A DNA stretch of 64,000 nt from Bacteroidia bacterium (GTDB lineage Bacteria; Bacteroidota; Bacteroidia; Flavobacteriales_D; Cryomorphaceae). The DNA lies in assembly GCA_030427905.1 (NCBI GenBank), contig JAUICL010000003.1:558001-622000 (forward strand), in the 5' to 3' direction. Position numbers and translations under genes: made by a program. Below the pieces are notes generated by a model, which did no database searches, was not told the origin of the DNA, and saw nothing but the letters and a program-made list of their open reading frames with translations. Positions 19,185 through 29,535 of this stretch are shown here, in pieces (the stretch's first letter is position 1; the number at the start of each line of letters is the position of its first letter).

Positions 19185-20188
19185 TGACCTACCAGGAAAT
19201 CATCAAGCAGATAGGGCAAAAGGCTTGTAAGCCCATTTATCTTCTCGATGGCGACGAGCCGTATTTTATAGACTCCATCACCCACGAAATAGCAACCAAG
19301 GTGTTGGACGAAGGCGAGCGTGAGTTTAATCAAACCATCGTTTACGCCATGGATACGAGTCCCGATGCGCTCGGGAGCATTGTGAAGCGGTATCCTATGA
19401 TGGCGCCCTTTCAGGTGGTGATTGTAAAAGAAGCCCAAACGTGGAAGTCGCTGGAAGACCTTCTCCCGTTAGTCGAAAACCCGACGCCTACCACCGTTCT
19501 GGTTTTGTGTTTTAAAGGGAAAACCATCGCCAAGAATACCAAGCTTGCCAAATTTGCCAAGGCCAACGGAGTTCACTTTAGAAGTGAAAAAGTAAAGCCA
19601 TACGATGTAACCAAATGGCTTACTGCGTACTGCAAATCTCACAAAGTAGCAATCGAATCACGGGCATTGGCCATTCTTGCTGAGAATATTGGAAACGATA
19701 TCAAAAATCTGATCGAGGCTATCGACAAATTGAAAATACTTTGTCCCGAAGGCAAGAGCATCGACGCCGATATGGTCTGGAAGAATATTGGTATCAACAA
19801 GGACTTTAACGAGTTTGAGCTACAAGAAGCGATTGGTGCCAGAAACGATGTGAAGGCCCTGACCATTGCCAAATACTTTTCCGAAAACCAGAAAGAACAC
19901 AACGTTATCAAGGTCACGATTGGTTTGTACTACTACTTTGCTAAACTCATCAAATACCGTAGCTTGAAAAATCCGACCGATAACTATATGATAGCCCGTG
20001 AACTAGGGGTTAACCCTTACTTTGTGGGCCAGTATCGTACTGCAGCTAAAAACTACGGCAACGCCAGCCTATTGCGAGCCATGGATATTTTGCACGATAT
20101 TGACCTTCAGTCAAAAGGCGTGAGCAACGCCGGCGGTTCGCATGGCGACCTGATGAAGGAAATGGTTGCTCGACTGCTCAGAGCATAA
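19184..20188 (+). CDS. holA: DNA polymerase III subunit delta
   Basis: HolA opens and loads the sliding clamp as part of the clamp-loader complex. The 334-residue protein shows the usual delta-subunit opening (PIYLLDGDEPYFIDSIT, residues 12-28), a Rossmann-like AAA+ fold without a functional Walker A, the helical middle with LAENIGNDIKNLIEAIDKL, and a C-terminal collar domain. The length is typical for HolA (about 330-345). It is coupled to the AMP nucleosidase by an overlapping TAATG. Confidence 0.93.
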   Translation: MTYQEIIKQIGQKACKPIYLLDGDEPYFIDSITHEIATKVLDEGEREFNQTIVYAMDTSPDALGSIVKRYPMMAPFQVVIVKEAQTWKSLEDLLPLVENPTPTTVLVLCFKGKTIAKNTKLAKFAKANGVHFRSEKVKPYDVTKWLTAYCKSHKVAIESRALAILAENIGNDIKNLIEAIDKLKILCPEGKSIDADMVWKNIGINKDFNEFELQEAIGARNDVKALTIAKYFSENQKEHNVIKVTIGLYYYFAKLIKYRSLKNPTDNYMIARELGVNPYFVGQYRTAAKNYGNASLLRAMDILHDIDLQSKGVSNAGGSHGDLMKEMVARLLRA

Positions 20189-20291
20189 ATAATTATTGAA
20201 AAGCTAAGACGTGATTAGGAATATTTTTGTGCCGTCATTCAATAGGGCATTTCATTACCTTAGCGCATCTTAAAAAAAACAGCCACCACCT

Positions 20292-22637
20292 ATGAGAAAG
20301 CATTTACTGTTTCTCCTTTTATTCGGACTTGGAACACTCCAAATGGCCCTAGCGCAAACAGGAACCATTCGCGGATTTATCTACGAAGAAGAATCGGGAG
20401 AACCCGTGATATTGACAAATGTTTATCTCCAGGGAACCACCATCGGCTCTTCTACCGATGTCAACGGATTTTTTCAGATCACAAACATTCCCTTTGGTGA
20501 ATACACCCTGATGGTGACATACTTAGGCTACGATACCCTTGCGCAACAAGTAAGCGTTCAATCGGCATCGATACAGTCCAAAAAGCTCTACCTGAAAAAA
20601 GCCAGTGTAGAAATCTCAACCTTCGAGGTGTCGGCTGAAAAGCAGGAGCGGCAGACCAATGTAACCATGTCGGTTACCAAGGCTACGCCAAAAGACATTA
20701 AGCAAATTCCGAGTGTAGGTGGTACAGCCGATTTGGCCCAGTACATTCAGGTACTCCCAGGTGTAATTTTTACTGGAGACCAAGGTGGGCAGCTCTACAT
20801 TCGTGGTGGATCGCCCATCCAAAACAAGGTGCTTATGGATGGTATGACCATTTACAACCCATTCCACAGTATCGGTCTTTTCTCGGTTTTTGACACTGAG
20901 CTTATCCGTAGCGCAGACATTTACACCGGTGGTTTTGGCGCTGAGTACGGTGGACGAATTTCTTCGATTATGGATATCACCATGAAGGATGGTAACAAGA
21001 AGCGAATAACAGGAAAGGCTGGCCTTAGCACCTTTATGGGTAATTTGACACTGGAAGGTCCTTTGAAAAAGCTGAAGAAAGACGGTCGTGGATCTTCATC
21101 CTTCATTTTCTCTGCCAAGCACTCTTACCTCGATGAATCTTCAAAGATCTTCTACGACTATATCGATGAAGACGGACTTCCATTCAGCTTTACCGATTTA
21201 TATGGTAAGGTGTCGTTCAACTCGACTAGTGGTAGCAAGGTCGACCTTTTCGGGTTTAACTTCAACGATCAGGTTAAATTTCAACAAAACTCAAGCCTAG
21301 AGTGGAACTCAACGGGTGTGGGAGGAAACTTTGTACTCGTTCCTAGCGGGTCGCCAGTACTGGTAGATGGACACGTAAACTGGAGTAAATACGACATCAC
21401 CCTGATCGAACAACAACTCGATCCGGAAGGCGGTGCACCTGAGTTTCTCGAGCCGCGCGAATCGGGGATAAACAGTTTCGACTTGGGAATTAACTTCAAA
21501 TATTTCAAAGGCGACAATGAGTTTAAGTATGGAATAGATGTGAGCGGGTTTTCAACCGAGTTCTCGTACTACTCAAATACGGGCGTAAGACTGGCTCAAA
21601 ATGCCAACAATACGGAGCTTGCCGGTTTTGCAGCCTACAAATTCAAAACGGGAAATCTGATTCTCGACCTAGGGTTCAGAGCCCAGTATTACGCATCTAT
21701 CAGGGTGTTTAGCCCAGAACCTAGGGTTGGTGCTAAGTACAATCTGACTGAAAAACTCAGACTTAAAGCTGCTTGGGGACTCTATTCTCAAAACATCATT
21801 AGCGCCAATTCCGATCAGGACGTCGTAAACCTGTTTTATGGATTCCTGGTAGCTCCAGAAGATATTCAGGACGAATTTGTAGACGAAGACGGAAACGTTA
21901 CCGAAATCAAGAGCCCAACTCAGAAAGCACAGCACTACATCGCTGGGTTTGAGTACGATTTGACAGACAATATTTCGATCAATATCGAAGGGTATTTCAA
22001 GAATTTCAGTCAGCTGACCAACGTAAACCGAAACAAAGTATTTGCGAGCAATACACAAGGAGTGCCTGATGAGCTCAAGAACGACTTTATCGTAGAATCG
22101 GGAACAGCGAAGGGTATTGACTTCAATCTGAGCTACCAAACCCGACAGTGGTATGTATGGGCCGTGTACTCATTTGCCAAGGTAGATCGATGGGATGGGT
22201 TCAAAACCTACAGCCCTATTTTCGACAGAAGACACAATGCCAACTTGGTTGTTTCGTATAAACTCGGAAAGCAGCTCGACTGGGAAGTAAATGCCCGTTG
22301 GAACTTCGGTAGTGGATTTCCATTCACCCAAAACCAAGGCTTCTACCTACAAGAGACGTTTGTTGACGACGTGAATACCGACATCACACAAACCAATTCC
22401 GATGATGTAACCATTCAATATGCCGAACTGAATAAGGGACGGCTACCTGATTATCACCGATTGGATTTGACCGTAAAGAAAGTCTTTACTTTCTCTGAAA
22501 ACTCTTCGCTTGAAGCAAGTGTAAGTGTAACCAACGTTTACGATAGACAAAATGTGTTCTACGTAGATCGCGTATCTGGAGAGCGAGTAGATCAGTTGCC
22601 AATTCTACCTAGTATCGGGCTTTTATACAGCTTCTAA
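20292..22637 (+). CDS. TonB-dependent receptor with CarboxypepD_reg-like domain
   Basis: A 781-residue outer-membrane receptor. The order is signal peptide (1-21, ending ALAQ), a carboxypeptidase-regulatory-like domain (about 22-95, with GTTIGSSTDVNGFFQITNIP), a plug domain (about 130-235, with LYIRGGSPIQNKVLMDGM and FGAEYGGRISS), and a beta-barrel ending in a terminal Phe (LLYSF). Such receptors import siderophores, cobalamin, peptides or glycans using TonB energy. No SusD-like lipoprotein follows, so it is not a classic SusC; the substrate is unknown. It is a single transcription unit with a near-consensus -7 box (TACCTTAG, 20256-20263) in front. Confidence 0.93.
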   Translation: MRKHLLFLLLFGLGTLQMALAQTGTIRGFIYEEESGEPVILTNVYLQGTTIGSSTDVNGFFQITNIPFGEYTLMVTYLGYDTLAQQVSVQSASIQSKKLYLKKASVEISTFEVSAEKQERQTNVTMSVTKATPKDIKQIPSVGGTADLAQYIQVLPGVIFTGDQGGQLYIRGGSPIQNKVLMDGMTIYNPFHSIGLFSVFDTELIRSADIYTGGFGAEYGGRISSIMDITMKDGNKKRITGKAGLSTFMGNLTLEGPLKKLKKDGRGSSSFIFSAKHSYLDESSKIFYDYIDEDGLPFSFTDLYGKVSFNSTSGSKVDLFGFNFNDQVKFQQNSSLEWNSTGVGGNFVLVPSGSPVLVDGHVNWSKYDITLIEQQLDPEGGAPEFLEPRESGINSFDLGINFKYFKGDNEFKYGIDVSGFSTEFSYYSNTGVRLAQNANNTELAGFAAYKFKTGNLILDLGFRAQYYASIRVFSPEPRVGAKYNLTEKLRLKAAWGLYSQNIISANSDQDVVNLFYGFLVAPEDIQDEFVDEDGNVTEIKSPTQKAQHYIAGFEYDLTDNISINIEGYFKNFSQLTNVNRNKVFASNTQGVPDELKNDFIVESGTAKGIDFNLSYQTRQWYVWAVYSFAKVDRWDGFKTYSPIFDRRHNANLVVSYKLGKQLDWEVNARWNFGSGFPFTQNQGFYLQETFVDDVNTDITQTNSDDVTIQYAELNKGRLPDYHRLDLTVKKVFTFSENSSLEASVSVTNVYDRQNVFYVDRVSGERVDQLPILPSIGLLYSF

Positions 22638-22670
22638 TCAGGCTTTTTCGACGGCGCGGGTTCTACTTTC

Positions 22671-24390
<1,720 letters not shown>

Positions 24391-24420
24391 TACAGACTGA
24401 GTCAGAATATGATGAGTGGC

Positions 24421-24451
24421 TTTGTGCCGTTCATTCAAGGCCTTATCTTTG
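24421..24451 (+). promoter_or_regulatory. Consensus Bacteroidota promoter of yidC
   Basis: TTTG (24421-24424) and TATCTTTG (24444-24451) are separated by 19 bases, an exact fit to the Bacteroidota sigma consensus TTTG-N19-21-TAnnTTTG. The -7 box ends 21 bases before the yidC ATG. Confidence 0.75.
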
Positions 24452-24472
24452 CTGACTTATTAAACCCATAGA

Positions 24473-26365
24473 ATGGATAGAAATTCCGTTATCGGACTCG
24501 TACTAATCGGCTTACTTCTGGCCGCTTACACAATTTACCAAAGACCGAGTGAAGCTGAGCTAGCAGCTCAGAAAAGAGCTCAAGATAGCATTGCCGCCCT
24601 ACAACTAGAAGAAGCCAAAGCCATATCCGAAGCCAATACCGTTTCATCGCAGCCGGGCGAAGAGTCTGAAATGGCGCTTATTGCCGACTCATTGATGAAC
24701 GACAGCACCGCTCTTGCCGAAGAAAATCAACGATTGAGAGCGCGATACGGAGCACTTGCCAATAGCGCTGAGCAAGAAGGTGAGATAATCGAAATAGAAA
24801 CAGATCTACTCCGCTTAAAGTTCAACACGAAGGGTGGAATCATCTCATCGGCCGAACTCAAAGAATTTAGCACTTACGACAGCCTTCCGCTCATCCTTTT
24901 TGATGAGAAGTCGGCGACCATGGGCTACGCTTTTACTTACCCGTCTTACGGGGAGTTCAATACATCCGATTTCAATTTCACGACCAAGGCTAGTTCTCAG
25001 AATCTTAGTGGTGATCAAGAGTTGATCGTCGAGTTTCGACTACAAATAGATGGTGGTCGATACATGACCAACACCTACGTAGTGAAAGGAAACGCTTACG
25101 ATGTAGGTTTCGAAACGCGTTTCAACGATCTTGGTGGACTCGTCACTAGCCCCAAATTGAAATGGGAAATGAGCGGGTACCCGAACGAGAAAGGAATTAA
25201 AGCCGAGCGAAACAAGTCGACCATTTTCTACAAGGAAGTAGACAAAGGGCGGGACTTTTTGAGTGAAGCGAGCGACGATGAAGAAGAACTGGACGATGAA
25301 GAGACCCAATGGATCGCTTTCAAGCAGAATTTCTTCTCAGCCATTCTCATCGCCGACAACCCGCTAGAGAAAGGAGTAAAACTCAAGTCGTACCCTTACG
25401 AAGAAGAAGTCGATTCACTTACCCAATTCTATTCGGCTGTAGTTCCAATCGAAAGCGCAGGCACAGGTACTGTTCTCAAAGGCTCGCTCTTTATGGGGCC
25501 GAACGATTACAAGATTTTGAAGCCTTACGGCATGGAGCTCGACCGGGTGATCAATCTCGGTTGGGGGATCTTTGGCTGGGTGAACAAATACATTGTAATC
25601 AAGATTTTCGATTTCCTTGAAGGCACGGGAATGTCGTACGGGATTATCATCTTGATTTTGACCTTGTTTATCAAACTCATCCTATCGCCACTCACCTTCA
25701 AAAACTTCTTGAGTAGTGCCAAGATGCGCGTGCTCAAGCCCGAAGTTGACGAGATCAATGAGAAATACAAAGACGCCGATGCAGCGAAGAAGCAACAGGC
25801 TACTATGGAGCTCTACCGCAAAACGGGAGTAAATCCATTTGCCGGTTGTATCCCGATGCTTTTCCAGCTACCGATTCTCTACGCCATGTTTCAGTTCTTC
25901 CCGTCGAGCATCCAGCTCAGACACGAGAGCTTTCTATGGGCAGATGACCTTTCGGCATACGATAGCATCATGTCGCTTCCATTCGAGATCCCATTCTATG
26001 GCGACCACGTCAGCCTGTTCACGCTTTTGATGTGTATTAGTACCTTCTTCTACACCTTGCTCAATAGCAGCAATATGCCGACTCAGTCGCAGCCGGGTAT
26101 GCCGAATATGAAGGTGATTACCTACATCTTCCCATTCATGATGTTGTTCTTCTTCAACAGTTTTGCTTCTGGATTGAGTTACTACTACCTACTTGCCAAC
26201 TTGATGTCTATCATCCAAATGATCGTGATCAAGCGATTCTTTATCGATGAGGATAAGATCAAGATGCAGATCGCTGAAAACAAGAAGAAAAAGGCAAAAC
26301 AAGGGAAGTCAAAATTCCAGCAGAAACTGGAAGAAATGGCTAAACAAAGAGGAATGAATACCTGA
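24473..26365 (+). CDS. yidC: Membrane protein insertase YidC
   Basis: YidC inserts and folds inner-membrane proteins, alone or with SecYEG. The 630-residue protein has one N-terminal transmembrane segment (residues 5-20). A large periplasmic beta domain follows, with an acidic coiled linker around residues 30-90. The conserved C-terminal membrane core starts near YGIIILILTLFIKLIL and includes the region ending GCIPMLFQLPILYAMFQFFP and later TM segments around FPFMMLFFFNSFASGLSYYY. A highly basic tail (KKKKAKQGKSKF) completes it, as expected for ribosome interaction. The length and order match Bacteroidota YidC. Its stop overlaps the start of the lipoprotein gene downstream (TGATG). Confidence 0.96.
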   Translation: MDRNSVIGLVLIGLLLAAYTIYQRPSEAELAAQKRAQDSIAALQLEEAKAISEANTVSSQPGEESEMALIADSLMNDSTALAEENQRLRARYGALANSAEQEGEIIEIETDLLRLKFNTKGGIISSAELKEFSTYDSLPLILFDEKSATMGYAFTYPSYGEFNTSDFNFTTKASSQNLSGDQELIVEFRLQIDGGRYMTNTYVVKGNAYDVGFETRFNDLGGLVTSPKLKWEMSGYPNEKGIKAERNKSTIFYKEVDKGRDFLSEASDDEEELDDEETQWIAFKQNFFSAILIADNPLEKGVKLKSYPYEEEVDSLTQFYSAVVPIESAGTGTVLKGSLFMGPNDYKILKPYGMELDRVINLGWGIFGWVNKYIVIKIFDFLEGTGMSYGIIILILTLFIKLILSPLTFKNFLSSAKMRVLKPEVDEINEKYKDADAAKKQQATMELYRKTGVNPFAGCIPMLFQLPILYAMFQFFPSSIQLRHESFLWADDLSAYDSIMSLPFEIPFYGDHVSLFTLLMCISTFFYTLLNSSNMPTQSQPGMPNMKVITYIFPFMMLFFFNSFASGLSYYYLLANLMSIIQMIVIKRFFIDEDKIKMQIAENKKKKAKQGKSKFQQKLEEMAKQRGMNT

Positions 26366-26898
26366 TGAAAAACCTGGTTTTTGTCTTATTCGCATCGCTA
26401 GCTCTCGCGGCTTGCAAGGGCCCGAAGGAAACGAGTGCTACCGCTGAAACGGCTGCTGCAGCTGCTCAACCCGACACCGTAGTCATGGTGGTCGAAAAGG
26501 AAGTAGCACCCAAGGACACCTTGGTTATTTCTTACGAGCGCACACCTTGTTTTGGGCGTTGTCCGGTTTTCAAAGTCAAAGTCTACGAAAGCGGTTTTGC
26601 GACTTACGAGGGAATCAATTTTGCAGAAAAGCTTGGTCTCTACAGTGGCCGATTTACCAAAGAAGAAATTGACGCGATTTACCAATCGGCCCTGGATATC
26701 CACTACTTCGATTTGGAATCGGTGTACAACGATCCCTTAATCTCGGATCTTCCATCCACTAAGTCGAAAATCAACTGGGCAGGAAAGTCGCACAAGATCG
26801 ATGCCCGCTTCAACATCCCAGCTGAAGTAAAGGCCTTTCACAAGAATCTCGAAGTTACCCTACTAGAGCACCAGTGGCAGCCGTTTGATGAGCGGTGA
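26365..26898 (+). CDS. DUF6438-domain lipoprotein
   Basis: A 177-residue lipoprotein: signal peptide with lipobox LALAAC (Cys at about residue 17), an Ala/Thr-rich linker, then a domain with ISYERTPCFGRCPVFKVKVYESG. This matches the conserved RTPCFGxCPxYxxxIxxxG pattern I associate with DUF6438, of unknown function. The CFGRC cysteines may be structural or redox-active. Start and yidC stop overlap by one base, so it is translationally coupled, suggesting an envelope role expressed with YidC. Confidence 0.78.
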   Translation: MKNLVFVLFASLALAACKGPKETSATAETAAAAAQPDTVVMVVEKEVAPKDTLVISYERTPCFGRCPVFKVKVYESGFATYEGINFAEKLGLYSGRFTKEEIDAIYQSALDIHYFDLESVYNDPLISDLPSTKSKINWAGKSHKIDARFNIPAEVKAFHKNLEVTLLEHQWQPFDER

Positions 26899-26978
26899 TG
26901 TTTTGTTGTGGTAGGTCTTTTATGGGGCCATCATTCTTGTTTTGAGCGTTAGGAATTAAAGTAGGCTGATTGGGAAGA

Positions 26979-27510
26979 AATTGGGAATTCGGAGTGCGGA
27001 ATTCGGAATGGCAGAGCGGCGAGGAGAATGGCGAGTGGGGAGTGCGGAGTTTAGAATAGCTTAAAGCGCGGAGTCGCTTGCGGTGAGTTTGGTTATTCAC
27101 GGAGCTCACACTTCCAACCAGAGACCCTGATTGATCAATAGCCGCGATTTAGTAAACAAAAATCGCTCATTCCTAATTCCTAATTCCAGCATTCCTAATT
27201 GATTCATGCCATTCTTAATTCAATCATTGATAGTTCAATTCACACATTCTTAATTTAAAGAGACATTCCGAATTCCGCACTCCGAATTCGCAACTCACTT
27301 CTTGCCGTCTATTTCTCGATACACCCTGAAAAAAATCGGGGCACCCTGACGTTTGCAGTCTGGGCTTTTGCTCGAAATGACTCAATTTTGGATGACTATT
27401 GAAATTTAACAGATCAACCTAACTATGTATTTGGTTCACATTTAAAGTGACTATCCGCAAGCTACTCCGCATTCTGGGCATTCCGAATTCCGCACTCCGA
27501 ATTCCCAATT
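26979..27510. repeat. 532-bp intergenic region bounded by perfect 32-bp inverted repeats
   Basis: The 678-base gap between two convergent genes (26899-27576) has no convincing gene. The 32 bases at 26979-27010 are exactly reverse-complementary to 27479-27510; both centre on the core CGGAGTGCGGAATTCGG or its complement. A further inverted copy of about 26 bases lies at 27264-27289. Internally, the 11-mer CATTCyTAATT occurs four times on the + strand (27168, 27190, 27210 and 27245). I recall GGAATTCGGAGTGCGGAATTC-type elements as widespread dispersed repeats between Bacteroidota genes, but this was not searched. No transposase is present, so any mobility would have to be supplied in trans. Confidence 0.8.
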
Positions 27511-27576
27511 TAAAAACTCTGCTCGCAAAGCACCACACCGCAACATACCCGCTATTCCTTACCAAATGAAGGCCGC

Positions 27577-28068
27577 CTAGAAAAAAACGTCTTCAACAAA
27601 AAACCAAATGGCGAAACCACCATAGACGAGCTTTAACCCGGTGCCGAGAAGAAATCCGATAAAGGATCCCAACGCACTTTTGAATGCGCCTTTGGTGTTT
27701 TCTCTATTCACCAAGAGTTCGCCAATAAAGGCGCCGAGAAATGGGCCGAGGATGATGCCGAGTGGGCCAAAGAATAACCCAACGATAAGACCGATAGTGG
27801 AGCCGCGGATACCAGCCTTGGTGCCACCAAACTTCTTGGTTCCCCAAATCGGAATCATGACATCCAAAACGGTAATCAAAATCATTAGCACCGCCATCAC
27901 AATGATCACATTCCACGACATTTCTGAATAGGAAGTGAATTTGAGAATGAGCAGTCCACCCCAGGCAATAGGTGGCCCAGGAATGACTGGAAGCACCGAG
28001 CCCAAAACGCCTGTTAAAATCAAAAGGCCACTCAACACGGCCAAAAATACATCCATTGCGACGTCCAT
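27577..28068 (-). CDS. DUF456 family membrane protein
   Basis: A 163-residue inner-membrane protein of unknown function with about four to five hydrophobic segments. The Gly-rich pattern is typical of DUF456: SVLPVIPGPPIAWGGLLIL, the GTKKFGGTKAGIRGS segment, and GLFFGPLGIILGPFLGAFIGEL. The length is normal for the family (about 160). A second Met five residues in is an alternative start. It is monocistronic and converges on the DUF6438 gene across the repeat region. Confidence 0.85.
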   Translation of the reverse strand: MDVAMDVFLAVLSGLLILTGVLGSVLPVIPGPPIAWGGLLILKFTSYSEMSWNVIIVMAVLMILITVLDVMIPIWGTKKFGGTKAGIRGSTIGLIVGLFFGPLGIILGPFLGAFIGELLVNRENTKGAFKSALGSFIGFLLGTGLKLVYGGFAIWFFVEDVFF

Positions 28069-28188
28069 AATTTTGATTTGTTTGATCGTAAACTTAGAGT
28101 TTTAGCCTGAGTCCGACAATGCCGCTCATCATTTGCTTTTTCGTTAATGAAAAAATGCCGATTTTTGCCGCTTATCTAGATTAAACCA

Positions 28189-29535
28189 ATGAGCATTTCT
28201 GCCATTTCGCCGATTGATGGTCGGTACGCTTCCAAAACGGAAGCCCTTGTCCCCTACTTCTCAGAATACGCCTTGATCAAGTACCGCGTATTTGTTGAAA
28301 TTGAATACGTCTTAGCGCTTGCCGAAGGTCCATTGACCCAATTGTCTGGCCTTTTGGAAAAGAAAGCGGAGCTGAAAAAAGTAGTCGAAGACTTTTCGCT
28401 CGAAGACGCTGAAAAGATCAAGGGGTTTGAAGCCGTAACCAACCACGATGTAAAGGCCGTGGAGTATTTCGTCAAAGAAAAACTCGAAGCCCTTGGTTTG
28501 AAGGAATACGAAGAGTTTATTCACTTCGGCCTGACTTCGCAAGACGTAAACAATACGGCTGTGCCCGTTTCAATCAAGGACTGTTTCGATCAGGTTTACC
28601 TTCCTGAATTGGAATCTGTGGTAAGCTTGATCGAAAACCTGGCTAAGGAGTGGAAGGAAATTCCCATGCTCGCCAAAACGCATGGACAACCGGCATCGCC
28701 AACCCGCTTGGGTAAGGAGATGTGGGTATTCGCCGAGCGTCTGCGCACACAGATTTCGAGCTTGACCAATATTCCAATTTCGGGAAAATTTGGTGGAGCC
28801 ACAGGAAACTTTAATGCCCACCACGTAGCCTACCCGGGTATAGATTGGGTGGATTTTGGAAACACCTTTTTGGCTGAAAAGCTAGGCATCAAACGCCAGC
28901 AAACCACTACGCAGATTGAGCATTACGACGAGCTAGCTGCTCGCCTCGATGCCATGAAGCGAATCAACGTGATCTTCATTGATTTCTGTCGTGATATTTG
29001 GACCTACGTTTCCATGAACTACTTCAAGCAGAAGATCAAAGCTGGAGAAGTGGGCTCATCGGCCATGCCGCATAAGGTAAACCCGATTGACTTTGAAAAT
29101 GCTGAAGGAAATCTGGGAATGGCCAATAGCATTCTCGAGCACCTTGCCGCAAAGCTGCCTATTTCTCGGCTTCAACGCGACTTAACCGACAGCACTGTAT
29201 TGCGAAACATGGGGCTACCGTTCGGCTACCAACTTATTGCTTTGAAATCGATGGCGAAAGGAATCGGTAAGCTGCTGCTTCACGAAGAAGCCCTGAGAGC
29301 CGATCTCGAAGACAACTGGAGCGTGGTAGCCGAAGCCATACAAACCATATTGCGTAGAGAAGGGTATCCAAAACCGTACGAAGCGTTGAGAGATTTGACC
29401 CGAACCAACGAGGTGATTAATCAGGTAAGTCTGCATAATTTTATTGACGGACTTGACGTTAGTGAAGAAGTGAAAAAGGAGATTAAAGCCATTACCCCGT
29501 TTAACTACGTCGGAATTCAATTGGTGAATAGATGA
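28189..29535 (+). CDS. purB: Adenylosuccinate lyase
   Basis: PurB catalyses two beta-eliminations in purine synthesis: SAICAR to AICAR, and adenylosuccinate to AMP. The 448-residue protein starts MSISAISPIDGRYASKTEAL, carries KTHGQPASPTRLGKE in the substrate-binding region, and has the superfamily signature SSAMPHKVNPIDFENAEGN with the catalytic Ser loop. Size and opening match the PurB subgroup of about 450 residues. It overlaps the downstream exporter gene by four bases (ATGA). Confidence 0.97.
   Translation: MSISAISPIDGRYASKTEALVPYFSEYALIKYRVFVEIEYVLALAEGPLTQLSGLLEKKAELKKVVEDFSLEDAEKIKGFEAVTNHDVKAVEYFVKEKLEALGLKEYEEFIHFGLTSQDVNNTAVPVSIKDCFDQVYLPELESVVSLIENLAKEWKEIPMLAKTHGQPASPTRLGKEMWVFAERLRTQISSLTNIPISGKFGGATGNFNAHHVAYPGIDWVDFGNTFLAEKLGIKRQQTTTQIEHYDELAARLDAMKRINVIFIDFCRDIWTYVSMNYFKQKIKAGEVGSSAMPHKVNPIDFENAEGNLGMANSILEHLAAKLPISRLQRDLTDSTVLRNMGLPFGYQLIALKSMAKGIGKLLLHEEALRADLEDNWSVVAEAIQTILRREGYPKPYEALRDLTRTNEVINQVSLHNFIDGLDVSEEVKKEIKAITPFNYVGIQLVNR

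Noticed and set aside
26899-27576. Insertion sequence
   Set aside because: Perfect 32-bp inverted repeats are present but no transposase frame lies between them, and target duplications were not recognised. It is reported as a repeat-bounded region instead.
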